Part shown: piece after piece, positions 28,183 to 37,485 of the stretch
How positions within the stretch are numbered: the first letter of the stretch is position 1
Layout of the letters: each line of letters starts with the position of its first letter
DNA from: Wolbachia endosymbiont of Armadillidium arcangelii
GTDB lineage: Bacteria; Pseudomonadota; Alphaproteobacteria; Rickettsiales; Anaplasmataceae
Length of the DNA: 64,000 bases
Assembly (NCBI RefSeq): GCF_040207875.1
Contig: NZ_CP157942.1
Span: 1,302,001 to 1,366,000, forward strand
Direction of reading: 5' to 3'
Made by a program: the position numbers and the translations under genes
The notes under the pieces: model-generated
The model's database searches: none
What the model saw: the letters and a program-made list of their open reading frames with translations, nothing else
Told to the model about the DNA's origin: nothing

Positions 28183-29133
28183 TCAATACTTTCTATAAAT
28201 CTTCAAGTACTCTGGCACCACATTTTCAATTGCTAATGGTCGAATTTTCATTATTTCAAGGTCATCTGACTTTTCGATTGAACTACTCATCATAACTTTC
28301 ACCTGATCTCGAGTAAGTGTAGGGCTTGCATCTCCGGTTATGGGTTTTAACAGCACAGAAACAACTTTACTTTCTAAGAAGAAGGCTATCAATCTTGCCA
28401 TTGGAAAAGATACATTGATCAGTAAACACTTTCTGTTAGTAACATTTAGAATAAACTTTGACAAGCTTTTAAAAGAGTAAACTTTTGGTCCACCTATATT
28501 ATAAATTTTTTTATCTTGCTTATTAAAGCTGATAATACGATGTACCACTTCAGCTAAGTTTGTTACACATATCGGCTGGAACTTAGTTATTCCACTACCG
28601 ATCAACGGCAAAAAAGGAAGAATTGTTGCTAATCTTGCAAATTTATTAAAGAAATTATCTTCTTTACCAAATACAAGACTGGGCTTAATTATTATTGCTC
28701 CTTGAAACGCTGAAGTTACAGCTTTTTCACCTTTCAGTTTACTTTTGGCATATTTTGACAGCTTACTATTTTCTATTCCCATAGCAGAAAAATGTATCAT
28801 CATAGATACATTTTTTATTTGTGCAGCTCTGGCTATTTTTTCAGCTATTCCAACATGAACGGTATAGAAATCGTGCTTTTTTGTTTCGTATAATATTCCC
28901 ACTAAGTTTATAACAACATCACACCCCTCCATACTTTCTAAAATTGATTTTTCATTAAAAAAATCTCCTTCAAGTATTGATATTTGCCCTAAGTTGCCAC
29001 ATAACTTTAGACAAGCAGCTTTTTCCTGATCACGAGTAAATATTCTTATTAAATACCCCGCCGCTGCCAAGCGTCTTACGATGTGTTTTCCTATAAACCC
29101 CGTTCCACCAAAAATAATTACACGTTTTGTCAC
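28183..29133 (-). CDS. NAD(P)-binding epimerase-like protein, complex I NDUFA9 family
   Basis: 316 residues, extended short-chain dehydrogenase fold. The N-terminal dinucleotide motif GGTGFIGKHIVRRLAAAG is followed by the central IHFSAMGIENS, then KSKLKGEKAV in place of the classical YxxxK. This matches the NDUFA9/39-kDa subunit group, which in alphaproteobacteria is associated with respiratory complex I. Catalysis is uncertain. The start is a GTG at 29133, with GGAA upstream. It faces the tRNA at its 3' end. Confidence 0.85.
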   Translation of the reverse strand: MTKRVIIFGGTGFIGKHIVRRLAAAGYLIRIFTRDQEKAACLKLCGNLGQISILEGDFFNEKSILESMEGCDVVINLVGILYETKKHDFYTVHVGIAEKIARAAQIKNVSMMIHFSAMGIENSKLSKYAKSKLKGEKAVTSAFQGAIIIKPSLVFGKEDNFFNKFARLATILPFLPLIGSGITKFQPICVTNLAEVVHRIISFNKQDKKIYNIGGPKVYSFKSLSKFILNVTNRKCLLINVSFPMARLIAFFLESKVVSVLLKPITGDASPTLTRDQVKVMMSSSIEKSDDLEIMKIRPLAIENVVPEYLKIYRKY

Positions 29134-29183
29134 GATTAAAGTTCCTAATAATTTGTTACTGTAAATTAGTACAATGATTTTGC

Positions 29184-30560
29184 TTAATATTCTATTATGA
29201 ATTCCCGTACAATAAGATCCATTTTCATTTCTCGTGAGCCTTTAACTAGAATTGCGTCATTATTCTGAATAATGTTAGCTAAATCACTTTTCAATTGATT
29301 AGAATCATTAAAATGCGTGCCTCTTATATTATCTGGCAAAAGCTCATGCAATTCTAACATAAATTTACCAACTGTATAAATTTTATCTATATTATTTTCT
29401 GTGACAATCTTAACCAAATCTGTATGAAATTCTATGCTTTTATCACCAAGTTCCAACATATCACCAAGCAAAGCTACTTTTCTCTGATTAGAATATGTAC
29501 TCAAAGTTTTTATTGCAGTTTTCATCGAAGCAGGGCTGGCGTTATAGGAGTCATCAATTAAATGTATATATTTTCTATTGTATTTGACCTTATGAATATT
29601 GCCTCTACCTTTCGCTACACTAAAATTCTTAAGTGCAAGTGGTAATTTTGATAAATCAAGTCTGAGGCTTTGCACAACTGCTGCAACAGCAAGTAGCGAA
29701 TAAGCAAAATGCTCACCTTGCACACGTAAATTACAGTTTATAGTTTGATTATTATTTAGTCTTATTTTTAAATTTAACCTGTCATCGTTTCTTATTATGT
29801 CTAATAAGCAAACTTCAGCATTTTTATCTTTACCGAGGCTTATTACATTTCTATTGGCGCATGATGAGAGATAATCATAGTATTTATTATCTCTGTTCAA
29901 GACCAAAGTACCGTTATTTTTCGTACCATACAGAATTTCTAACTTCGCTTGTGCAACGTCAAATAGTGATGAAAAATTTTCAACATGTGCAGGTTCGATA
30001 TTGGTAATAACTGCAATATCCGGATTGCTAATCTTCGATAACTCTTTTATTTCACCAGCTCTATTCATTCCCATTTCAAGGATTAAGTACTGGCAGTTTT
30101 TTGGGGCTTTTAGAATCGTAAAAGGCAATCCTATATTATTATTCAAGTTACCTTCGTTTGCATGAGACACTCCATATTGCGATAAAACAGTGTGCAGCAT
30201 GTCCTTTGTAGTGGTTTTCCCGACACTACCTGTGATTGTGATAACTTTAGCATTAACAAGAACATTTCTAATGTAATATGATGCAATATTATGCAAAGCT
30301 TTTAGAGTATCTTGCACAACAATTAGAGGAAAATTTCTATATTTATCTTCACTTACTACCGCAGCAGCAGCTCCTTTTAAAAACGCTTCATGCAAAAAAT
30401 TATGGCCATCAAAATTCCTTCCCTTGAGTGCAATAAATAAATCACCTTTTTTTATGCTTCTTGTGTCCGCTGAAATATTTAAGTTATGTATCCAATTACA
30501 ACCATTTATGTCTCTTCCGCCAGTTGCATCAATGATATTATTTGTGTTCCATTTAACCAT
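29184..30560 (-). CDS. murF: UDP-MurNAc-pentapeptide synthetase
   Basis: 458 residues. It adds D-Ala-D-Ala to the UDP-MurNAc-tripeptide in the cytoplasm. The ATP-binding loop is ITGSVGKTTTKDML near residue 108, followed by NEGNLNNNIGLP, and by HLIDDSYNASPASMKTAI near residue 330. Length is normal. It probably shares a transcript with the downstream NDUFA9-like gene, 50 bp away. With murG and dapB it shows that the lipid II route is kept. Confidence 0.96.
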   Translation of the reverse strand: MVKWNTNNIIDATGGRDINGCNWIHNLNISADTRSIKKGDLFIALKGRNFDGHNFLHEAFLKGAAAAVVSEDKYRNFPLIVVQDTLKALHNIASYYIRNVLVNAKVITITGSVGKTTTKDMLHTVLSQYGVSHANEGNLNNNIGLPFTILKAPKNCQYLILEMGMNRAGEIKELSKISNPDIAVITNIEPAHVENFSSLFDVAQAKLEILYGTKNNGTLVLNRDNKYYDYLSSCANRNVISLGKDKNAEVCLLDIIRNDDRLNLKIRLNNNQTINCNLRVQGEHFAYSLLAVAAVVQSLRLDLSKLPLALKNFSVAKGRGNIHKVKYNRKYIHLIDDSYNASPASMKTAIKTLSTYSNQRKVALLGDMLELGDKSIEFHTDLVKIVTENNIDKIYTVGKFMLELHELLPDNIRGTHFNDSNQLKSDLANIIQNNDAILVKGSREMKMDLIVREFIIEY

Positions 30561-30643
30561 AATTTAGAGAGTATTCTTTATAATAAATTGAACAATAAAA
30601 GTAGCAAAAATACTACATGTTTTAGACAATGTGCAAATAATGG

Positions 30644-30672
30644 TTGCAATCTCCATAATTTCATCTTATAAT
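30644..30672 (+). promoter_or_regulatory. Candidate sigma-70-type promoter for the 30753 gene pair
   Basis: TTGCAA (30644-30649), a 17-base spacer and a perfect TATAAT (30667-30672), about 80 bp before the ATG at 30753. It lies between murF and the rightward genes, so it could drive the pair of orphan genes and perhaps the HIT and nuo genes beyond. Confidence 0.45.
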
Positions 30673-30752
30673 GGATATATAAGTTTAAATATTTTTGTCT
30701 ATAATTAGATATGGTGTAGGGTCTGGTTGTAGGAAGTGCCTTGGAGGTATGT

Positions 30753-31514
30753 ATGTTAACAGGAGAAAATGAAAAATCTACCTCTATATTAGCTAAAGTT
30801 GGTAATGTGGCTTCGAGAGTAGGAAGTTTTCTGGGTAGAGGTATAAAAATCCTAGTCAAGGGTGCAGTATACCCTATATGGCCAAAGAATTGGTTTAAGT
30901 CCTGGGATGAAATGCGGCACGACATAAAAAATGGCGGGCGTTCTATTATTGGCAACCCACTTGAAGAGTATGATCCACTTATAGAAACCACACAAGCTAG
31001 TAAGGATCTTGGTGTACAAATAACAGAGCAAAAGAAAGGGACAGGGAAGGTAGCTTTTTTAGCGTCAAGAACTTTAACGGGGGATGTACCTTACTTAAGT
31101 TCAGAGCAATTAGGTGAAATAAAGAAAGAACTGCCGAATATAAATATTTTTAAAGAAGAGAACAAAATTGTAATTGAAGTTGATGTTGAGGGGATTATTC
31201 AAGAAATAAAAGATAAAAATCCAGGTATGGATGAAAAAGCAATAAAAAAGTGCGCTCTTGAAGAAATTTATAATAAGGTTGATTGTGATCTCAAAAACTT
31301 GGCAAAAATTACTGGCGGAGAATTTAAAATTCATACAGATCCAAAGTTGCTGTATGGTATTGCAGAAAAGTTGTATAATGGATATAATAATCAAAAGCAG
31401 CGTTCATCAGAAGTTGCAAGTTCCATGACTGTAAAAAAGTCATCAGAGGAGTTTTTAAATAGTTGGCGGAGTAAAGTTGATAAACATGAAAATATTGGAG
31501 GTTATGAGTTATGA
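30753..31514 (+). CDS. Orphan protein of 253 residues
   Basis: Unrecognised. It starts MLTGENEKSTSILAKVGNVA, then an amphipathic and weakly hydrophobic region (GSFLGRGIKILVKGAVYPIW), a tryptophan-rich patch (PKNWFKSWDEM) and a charged C-terminal half with the segment IVIEVDVEGIIQEIKDKNPG. The frame could open at a TTG at 30741, but GGAGG at 30743-30747 sits correctly for the ATG at 30753. The stop overlaps the start of the next gene by 4 bp (ATGA). No homologous family comes to mind; it is likely Wolbachia-restricted. Confidence 0.75.
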   Translation: MLTGENEKSTSILAKVGNVASRVGSFLGRGIKILVKGAVYPIWPKNWFKSWDEMRHDIKNGGRSIIGNPLEEYDPLIETTQASKDLGVQITEQKKGTGKVAFLASRTLTGDVPYLSSEQLGEIKKELPNINIFKEENKIVIEVDVEGIIQEIKDKNPGMDEKAIKKCALEEIYNKVDCDLKNLAKITGGEFKIHTDPKLLYGIAEKLYNGYNNQKQRSSEVASSMTVKKSSEEFLNSWRSKVDKHENIGGYEL

Positions 31515-31792
31515 GGAATAGGACGAATGAAGTTAAAATGGAGGAGAGATATCACAGCCTAACCGTTCCTGGAGATATGTATCATTTACAACCAGAAGTT
31601 ATTGCTGCAAGAAGAGCAAATAGAATAGAAACGTTTTCAAAAAAACACCAAATGGACTGTGGGTCAGTTTTGCGTGGACAAGATATACAGCTAAAAGACG
31701 TTTCAAGTCTTGAAGATGCTTCTAGCGAAGCAGCAATAAGCTCACCTTCTACACCAAATCATAAGCAAAATAGGAGAGGGCCAGGAATTTAA
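31511..31792 (+). CDS. Small orphan protein coupled to the upstream gene
   Basis: 93 residues, unrecognised, polar and probably mostly disordered. It starts MRNRTNEVKMEERYHSLTVP and ends in a Ser/Pro/Arg-rich tail. It overlaps the preceding gene as ATGA, with GGAGG ten bases before its ATG, so its translation is probably coupled to that gene. The two proteins may act together. Start certainty is good; function unknown. Confidence 0.65.
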   Translation: MRNRTNEVKMEERYHSLTVPGDMYHLQPEVIAARRANRIETFSKKHQMDCGSVLRGQDIQLKDVSSLEDASSEAAISSPSTPNHKQNRRGPGI

Positions 31793-31798
31793 TAAAGT

Positions 31799-32167
31799 AT
31801 GGGTAGTACAGCTTATGATGATGCTAACATCTTTGCTCAAATATTAAGAGGCGAATTACCTTGCGAGAAGGTATATGAAAATGAGAGTGTACTGGCTTTT
31901 TGTGATAAGTACCCTGACGCGCCAGTTCACATTTTAGTTATACCAAAAAGTCAATATACTTCATATGATGATTTTATTTTAAAAGCTTCTGCGGAGAAAA
32001 TAGTAAGCTTCTTTCAAGCTGTAAGAGAAATAACACATAAATACAATTTAGAAAAAACAGGATATAGATTAGTTACTAACTACGGTGAAAACGGAGAACA
32101 AGTTGTACCACACTTTCACGTGCATATTTTAGGTGGTAAAAAGTTAGGAAAGCATGTAAATTCATAG
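31799..32167 (+). CDS. HIT-family nucleotide hydrolase
   Basis: 122 residues, histidine-triad protein. The triad HFHVHILGG is at residues 107-115, and the N-terminal region NIFAQILRGELPCEKVYE is that of the HinT/PKCI group. Such enzymes hydrolyse adenosine phosphoramidates and similar nucleotides. It sits 6 bp after the orphan gene and 18 bp before nuoA, so it may share their transcript. Confidence 0.93.
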   Translation: MGSTAYDDANIFAQILRGELPCEKVYENESVLAFCDKYPDAPVHILVIPKSQYTSYDDFILKASAEKIVSFFQAVREITHKYNLEKTGYRLVTNYGENGEQVVPHFHVHILGGKKLGKHVNS

Positions 32168-32185
32168 TGTTATATGTTTTGTTAA

Positions 32186-32539
32186 ATGAGCGAATATTTA
32201 ACCATAGTAATCTTTATCTGCGTATCAATTGTAGTATCTTTTACTTTAGGTGTATTACCTATGTTCCTTGCAGTCAGTAACCCAGATGGCGAAAAACTTT
32301 CTACATATGAGTGTGGCTTTAATCCTTTATCAAGAGCAAGAAAAAGTTTCGACATAAAATTTTACTTAGTTTCAATATTGTTCATAATATTCGATTTAGA
32401 AATTGCTTTTCTTTTCCCTTGGGCTGTTTCTTTATCTAAAATAAGCTATTGTGGATTTTGGTCTATGATGATATTTCTTGCAATACTCACTATAGGCTTT
32501 ATCTATGAGTGGTGTAAAGGTGCATTAGAATGGGAGTAA
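32186..32539 (+). CDS. nuoA: NADH-quinone oxidoreductase subunit A
   Basis: 117 residues, small membrane subunit of respiratory complex I with three membrane segments. The conserved segment KLSTYECGFNPLSRARKSFD follows the first helix, then a helix starting IKFYLVSILFIIFDLEIAFL and a last one before the end GALEWE. First of nuoA-nuoB-nuoC; the remaining nuo genes are not in the window. Confidence 0.96.
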   Translation: MSEYLTIVIFICVSIVVSFTLGVLPMFLAVSNPDGEKLSTYECGFNPLSRARKSFDIKFYLVSILFIIFDLEIAFLFPWAVSLSKISYCGFWSMMIFLAILTIGFIYEWCKGALEWE

Positions 32540-32543
32540 GTTT

Positions 32544-33059
32544 ATGACAGGTCAAGTTCTATCTAACGATGATTGGAGTCATTATAAAAAAGAAGGGTTT
32601 CTTGTCACTAAATTTGGTGATTTAACAGATTACGTAATGAATTGGGCAAGGTCTGGTTCATTGTGGCCAATGACATTTGGTCTTGCATGTTGCGCAGTTG
32701 AGATGATGCATACTGCATCCAGCCGTTATGATCTTGATAGATATGGCATAATGTTTCGTGCAAGCCCACGTCAATCAGATGTGATGATTGTTGCTGGCAC
32801 ACTAACTAATAAAATGGCAGCAGCATTGCGCAAGGTTTATGATCAAATGGCAGACCCGAAGTATGTTATTTCTATGGGAAGTTGTGCAAATGGTGGTGGT
32901 TATTACCATTACTCTTATTCAGTAGTTCGCGGTTGCGATAGGATCGTACCAGTTGATGTGTACGTTCCTGGATGCCCACCAACCGCTGAAGCGTTGCTAT
33001 ATGGAATGCTATGCCTACAAAACAAAATAAAACGAACTCAAAGTATAAAGCATGGATAA
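32544..33059 (+). CDS. nuoB: NADH-quinone oxidoreductase subunit B
   Basis: 171 residues, the complex I subunit that binds the terminal iron-sulfur cluster N2. The ligands are present: the adjacent cysteines in GLACCAVEMMH, the cysteine in SMGSCANGGGYYH, and that in VDVYVPGCPPTAEAL. It starts 4 bp after nuoA and overlaps nuoC by 8 bp, which indicates coupled translation. Confidence 0.97.
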   Translation: MTGQVLSNDDWSHYKKEGFLVTKFGDLTDYVMNWARSGSLWPMTFGLACCAVEMMHTASSRYDLDRYGIMFRASPRQSDVMIVAGTLTNKMAAALRKVYDQMADPKYVISMGSCANGGGYYHYSYSVVRGCDRIVPVDVYVPGCPPTAEALLYGMLCLQNKIKRTQSIKHG

Positions 33060-33624
33060 AACTGCAAAGTATATGCAAAAAAAGCTTAAATGCGAGTGTA
33101 TTCAAAAGGACGACGGTACTATTGTAATATATTCAACTTTAGATGAAATTGAAAAGCACCTATCTTTTCTACGTGATGATGAAAAATGCAGGTTTGAGTT
33201 ATTAGTTGATATTTTTGGGGTTGATTACCCAAATAGAGAGAAGCGTTTTGAGCTAATATACAATTTGCTCAGCATTGTGTATAACACTAGAATACATATA
33301 AAGCTTAAGTTATATGAGAGTGATATGCCTACAAGCGTAGCGAAGATATTTAGTACGGCTTCGTGGTTTGAACGCGAAGTGTTTGATATGTATGGAATAA
33401 AGTTTTTGGGTCACCTAGACTTACGTAGGATTTTAACGGACTATGGATTCAAAGGTCATCCAATGTTAAAAGATTTCCCTCTCACTGGTTATGAGGAAGT
33501 AAGATATGATATAGAGGCAAAAAAGATTGTATATAATCCTATAGATTTACCGCAAGATTTTCGTATGTTTGATAGCTTATCCCCTTGGGAAGGTAAAGAT
33601 ACAAAAGTAAATACAAAGGAGTAG
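33052..33624 (+). CDS. nuoC: NADH-quinone oxidoreductase subunit C
   Basis: 190 residues, a peripheral-arm subunit of complex I. Signature: STASWFEREVFDMYGIKFLG, then RILTDYGFKGHPMLKDFPLT. The ATG at 33052 lies inside the end of nuoB. mdh follows 3 bp after its stop, an arrangement that joins NADH production to its oxidation. Confidence 0.96.
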   Translation: MDKTAKYMQKKLKCECIQKDDGTIVIYSTLDEIEKHLSFLRDDEKCRFELLVDIFGVDYPNREKRFELIYNLLSIVYNTRIHIKLKLYESDMPTSVAKIFSTASWFEREVFDMYGIKFLGHLDLRRILTDYGFKGHPMLKDFPLTGYEEVRYDIEAKKIVYNPIDLPQDFRMFDSLSPWEGKDTKVNTKE

Positions 33625-33627
33625 AAA

Positions 33628-34578
33628 ATGACAGCACAAAGAAAAAAAATATCTTTGATTGGCGCAGGAAATATCGGTGGAACGCTTGCCCATATTATTG
33701 CACTAAGAGAGCTAGGAGATGTTGTTTTGCTTGATATCAGCAATGGAATACCACAAGGTAAAGCGCTTGATATTGCAGAATCATCTCCTATTGATGGGTT
33801 TAATGTCAATATTATTGGTACAAATAGGTATGAAGATATAAAAAACTCTGACGCAATTATAATAACAGCAGGCATTGCTAGAAAACCTGGAATGAGCAGG
33901 GATGACCTTCTGCAAACTAATGCTACAGTAATGAAAGAGGTTGGAGAAAATATTAAAAAACATTCTCCAAACGCATTTGTAATAGTGGTTACCAACCCTT
34001 TGGATGCTATGGTTTCAGTGGTACACAAATCTTCAAATCTGCCAACTAATATGATTGTTGGTATGGCAGGAGTGCTTGATTCTGCTCGTTTTCGTTATTT
34101 TCTTGCAAGTGAGTTAAATATTTCTATTGAAGATGTATCTGCTTTTGTGCTTGGAGGACATGGTGACACTATGGTACCACTAATCAACTGTGCCTCCATT
34201 GCTGGCATTCCACTTATCCAAATTATTAATATGGGTCTCATCACACAGAAAAAAGTTGATGAGATAGTTGAGCGTACACGCAACGGTGGAAAAGAAATAG
34301 TTGATTTACTCAAATCTGGATCCGCATACTATGCTCCTGCATCTTCAGCCATATGTATGCTAGAATCATACTTAAAAGACAAAAGGCGTATATTACCATG
34401 TGCTGTTTATCTTAATGGTGAATATGGCGTGAAAGATTTGTTTATTGGTGTCCCTGCTATTATTGGCAAAAATGGAATTGAAAAAGTTCTAGAAGTTAAA
34501 ATGAATGATAGTGAACAAGAGATGTTCAATAAATCTGTGAATGCAGTAAAAGAGCTGGTAAATCTAATAAAATTCTAA
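33628..34578 (+). CDS. mdh: Malate dehydrogenase
   Basis: 316 residues. NAD-dependent interconversion of malate and oxaloacetate in the TCA cycle. It has the NAD-binding SLIGAGNIGGTLAHI, the substrate loop TAGIARKPGMSRDDLL with its arginines, and catalytic histidine in LGGHGDTMVPL. A GGAG site precedes the ATG. It is of the lactate-dehydrogenase-like MDH type common in alphaproteobacteria. Confidence 0.97.
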   Translation: MTAQRKKISLIGAGNIGGTLAHIIALRELGDVVLLDISNGIPQGKALDIAESSPIDGFNVNIIGTNRYEDIKNSDAIIITAGIARKPGMSRDDLLQTNATVMKEVGENIKKHSPNAFVIVVTNPLDAMVSVVHKSSNLPTNMIVGMAGVLDSARFRYFLASELNISIEDVSAFVLGGHGDTMVPLINCASIAGIPLIQIINMGLITQKKVDEIVERTRNGGKEIVDLLKSGSAYYAPASSAICMLESYLKDKRRILPCAVYLNGEYGVKDLFIGVPAIIGKNGIEKVLEVKMNDSEQEMFNKSVNAVKELVNLIKF

Positions 34579-34601
34579 TAATTATTTAAGAGAAATTTAT
34601 A

Positions 34602-35279
34602 ATGAAAGTTTATAGACACAATGTATCTGTAATAAAAGAAGCATTGAATTTTTGGAAAGGAGAAAATCTAATTAGTACAAAGCAGTGTGATGAATTAAAC
34701 AGTAGCCTAAAGGTCATTGGTTTTGATTGAGAAAAGTTTACTATCTTTATTATCCCTTTCGCGATACTTTTCCTTATTATTGCATCTACTGGCTTTATAG
34801 AAGGGCTAATAAAGTACTTTGAAAATAATAAAATGATGGTGAGCTTCATTGTAGCAGCATTGGATATCCTATTTTATGCATCTGGAGCCTATAGTAAAAT
34901 AAAGTGGCCAGAAAAATTTTATAGCAATAACGGATTGCTTTTTTAGGGGTTTTGTTTACCCCTTGTACAATTCTGATATTTTTTGCTGCACTATATGGAA
35001 ATGAGATTAAGCCTGATATTATAGGTAGGTATTTTCTTAATGTGACCTTAATTTCATGCATACTATATGTAATATTAGGTATTTTACTAAAATCCAAATT
35101 AATTTGGTGTTTTGCATTGATTGCTCTTGGACAATGGGTAAGCCTTCTTGGAGAGAACGGTTATTGGCTAGAAATGAGTTTAAATGTAAGGCTCATGCTA
35201 TACGGGATTTTACTGACTACCTTATCAAAGCTAATTAAACGAAATGCAAGAATTTCATTTTTACATAGGACAATTTTAG
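34602..35279 (+). pseudogene. DUF2157-type membrane protein, broken
   Basis: It starts MKVYRHNVSVIKEALNFWKG. It hits a TGA at 34728 after SLKVIGFD, where a tryptophan (TGG) would be expected, and then continues in frame with EKFTIFIIPFAILFLIIAST and more membrane segments. Near 34943 the frame shifts by one base to carry on with FTPCTILIFFAALYG. The region from 35280 is an IS4-type end, so the C-terminus is also lost. Helical membrane segments and the N-terminal motif suggest the DUF2157 family. Not functional. Confidence 0.6.
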
Positions 35280-35508
35280 TAACCATAGGCGTCAAGTTAA
35301 GAGAGTACACCCAATATAGCAACTATTTAAGGTTTATTTGTTATATTTATTTTTTAAGAAATCTTGATCTAAAATAAGATAATTTTTTTTAAAGAGTCTA
35401 TAAATTACTAATTTTATCGTTTAATGTCTAAAATAATTTTTACCGCTTCTCTTCTTTCTTATGCCACTTTTCCTTAACTTGACGCGTATGGTTTATTTAA
35501 CACTCCCC
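35280..35508. mobile_element. Solo remnant of an IS4-type element
   Basis: It begins with AACCATAGGCGTCAAGTTAA (from 35281) and ends with the reverse pattern TTAACTTGACGC ... CACTCCCC near 35508. The two ends match those of the element at 37474-38310, but the 230 bp between hold no transposase. It is a deletion derivative. It ends the DUF2157 pseudogene. Confidence 0.55.
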
Positions 35509-35550
35509 TTTCTAATAGTAATTTTTGCGTCAAAATGCTCCTCAAATGCA

Positions 35551-36621
35551 TCAACTCGGTCCTGTGATTTCTTCTTCACTCACTCGTTCAGCACTTGAAC
35601 TACCCAATTGAGAATCTGGCTTTATTTCCTGAGCTTTCTCATTAACTTTTTGTTTTACCTCTTTTATGTCACTACCAATTGCCATAATTGCAGATTGAAA
35701 TTCATCCATAAGAATGTGAAATCCTTTCTTTTTAGATTCTTCCGTGTCTTTAGATCTTTCCATATCTGCTACATGAGTACTAAGACCTTTGTTCATAAGT
35801 CTGCTCATGTCATCTTCTGAAAAATTTTCAATGGTTCCATTCTTTACTAACTCTTGTATAGCAGATCGCTGCCCTTCATTTTGAAGCATTTCTAATATTT
35901 TTTTCCTATCAGCAAGGTCTTCTTTAATGTTAACGTCTGTACTATCTTTAAGACTAATGTTTGCAATAGCTTCAAGCACGTTTGTTTTTAATCTACTAAA
36001 GTTATTCTCTCTTGCTTGAACTTTAGGTAATTTATCTATTACATCCTTACTTGAACTTTTCACTGCTTTTCCTGCCTCAATCGCTCCTTCTTTTATTTTT
36101 TCCCCTGCCTTTCCTATACCTATTCCTACATAACGTGCTCCAATAGCTACAAGCGCTATTAATGTAGCAAGTACAATAAGCGGAGAAAATGCTACTCCCA
36201 ATACTATTCCGGTAGAAGCTATTCCAATTTTTTTATTTGCAGATGCTGATTTAAAATAATTGACTAGATTGTCCAGCGGACCTTTATTATTATTTATAAC
36301 ATTACTTATTGCTTCATGCTCAACGGATTGTAATACTTTCTCTATGATTTCTGGCTTGATATCTTCAGGTTTTAAATTTTCAAGCGCTTTTTCAATGAAT
36401 TTTATAAAAAATTCTTTATTTACCTCCTTTTGCAAGCCTTGGTCATTAATCGCTAAACTTAAACCTTCGAGATTCATTGTTTCAACTTGTTTTGATAGGG
36501 CTTCAAACAACTTCCCTTTTTCTTCCTGTGGAGATTGTGCAATGCTTTCTATTGTATCTAAAATAGTTTTTCTTAGTTTTGGGTAGTCAATGTCAAAAAA
36601 CGTACTGTTTGTAGGTGCCAT
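35551..36621 (-). CDS. Orphan membrane protein
   Basis: 356 residues counted from the ATG at 36621; the frame opens earlier at a TTG (36636). The N-terminal half is helical and acidic. A long hydrophobic stretch lies around residues 130-170 (IASTGIVLGVAFSPLIVLAT, then LIALVAIGARYVGIGIGK), and the C-terminal half is charged and coiled-coil-like, ending EEEITGPS. No family is recognised. It may be an inner-membrane protein with two soluble parts. It is transcribed away from elbB. Confidence 0.75.
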   Translation of the reverse strand: MAPTNSTFFDIDYPKLRKTILDTIESIAQSPQEEKGKLFEALSKQVETMNLEGLSLAINDQGLQKEVNKEFFIKFIEKALENLKPEDIKPEIIEKVLQSVEHEAISNVINNNKGPLDNLVNYFKSASANKKIGIASTGIVLGVAFSPLIVLATLIALVAIGARYVGIGIGKAGEKIKEGAIEAGKAVKSSSKDVIDKLPKVQARENNFSRLKTNVLEAIANISLKDSTDVNIKEDLADRKKILEMLQNEGQRSAIQELVKNGTIENFSEDDMSRLMNKGLSTHVADMERSKDTEESKKKGFHILMDEFQSAIMAIGSDIKEVKQKVNEKAQEIKPDSQLGSSSAERVSEEEITGPS

Positions 36622-36771
36622 ATTCAACTTTATCAACTATAAATATGCCTAATTATATATACTAATTATTAATTATATTATAATAGATATGAGATAATTA
36701 ATATAATAACCTCTTTACCAAATATAGAATTTGTATTAAAATATCTAGATTACATGAAATTAAGGTACTTT

Positions 36772-37485
36772 ATGGGTGAAAAAAAATTAAAAGCTGCTGT
36801 GGTTTTATCAGGGTGTGGTCACCTTGACGGTGCAGAGGTAAGAGAAGCGGTTTTAAGTCTGCTTGTGCTTGATCAGCAGGAAGTGAATGTTAAATGCTTT
36901 GCACCTGATATCAATATCACACAAGTTATGAATCATAAAACAAAAGAGGCAACAAAAGAAAAAAGGAATGTACTTGTAGAAGCAGCAAGAATCGCAAGAG
37001 GCGAAATATATGACTTAAAGGAAGCCAAAGCTGAAAATTTTGACATGCTAGTCGTACCTGGTGGATACGGGGTTGCAAAAAATTTGTCTGACTTAGCTGA
37101 AAATAAAGACATGGTAACAGTAATGCCTGAATTTGAAAGATTAGTTTCAGAATTTTTTGTTACAAAAAAGCCGATAGGAGCGATATGCATATCTCCAGCC
37201 ATCATTGTTTCAATTTTAAATAGCAAGATAGGTAAAGAAGAAAGTAAGGTTAAGGTCACTATAGGAGATGACAGAGAACAGTTGATAGAGAAGCTTGGTG
37301 GTGAACACATAAAGTGCGATACAGGGTTATCAATAGAAGACGAAGAACATAATGTATTTTCCTGTTCTGCTTATATGCGTAGCGATGAAAGTATATACTC
37401 CGTATATCAAGGGATAAAGCATATGATTGACAGCATGGTAAAAAAGATTAACAAAAAAACTAAACAGCCATTCGGGAATGTTTAA
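36772..37485 (+). CDS. elbB: DJ-1/PfpI-like protein ElbB
   Basis: About 237 residues. DJ-1-superfamily protein of the ElbB type, proposed to act as a glyoxalase and linked to isoprenoid metabolism. VVLSGCGHLDGAEVREAV is the typical start. The nucleophile cysteine is in KPIGAICISPAI near residue 140, and the acidic residue of the nucleophile elbow is in DGAEV. The frame also opens at 36754. Its last codons (FGNV, stop) lie inside the left end of the IS4-type element at 37474, so the original C-terminus has been replaced. Confidence 0.88.
   Translation: MGEKKLKAAVVLSGCGHLDGAEVREAVLSLLVLDQQEVNVKCFAPDINITQVMNHKTKEATKEKRNVLVEAARIARGEIYDLKEAKAENFDMLVVPGGYGVAKNLSDLAENKDMVTVMPEFERLVSEFFVTKKPIGAICISPAIIVSILNSKIGKEESKVKVTIGDDREQLIEKLGGEHIKCDTGLSIEDEEHNVFSCSAYMRSDESIYSVYQGIKHMIDSMVKKINKKTKQPFGNV

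Noticed and set aside
33489..34028. 179-residue open frame antisense to nuoC and mdh
   Set aside because: It overlaps two secure genes and has composition expected from their codon pattern.
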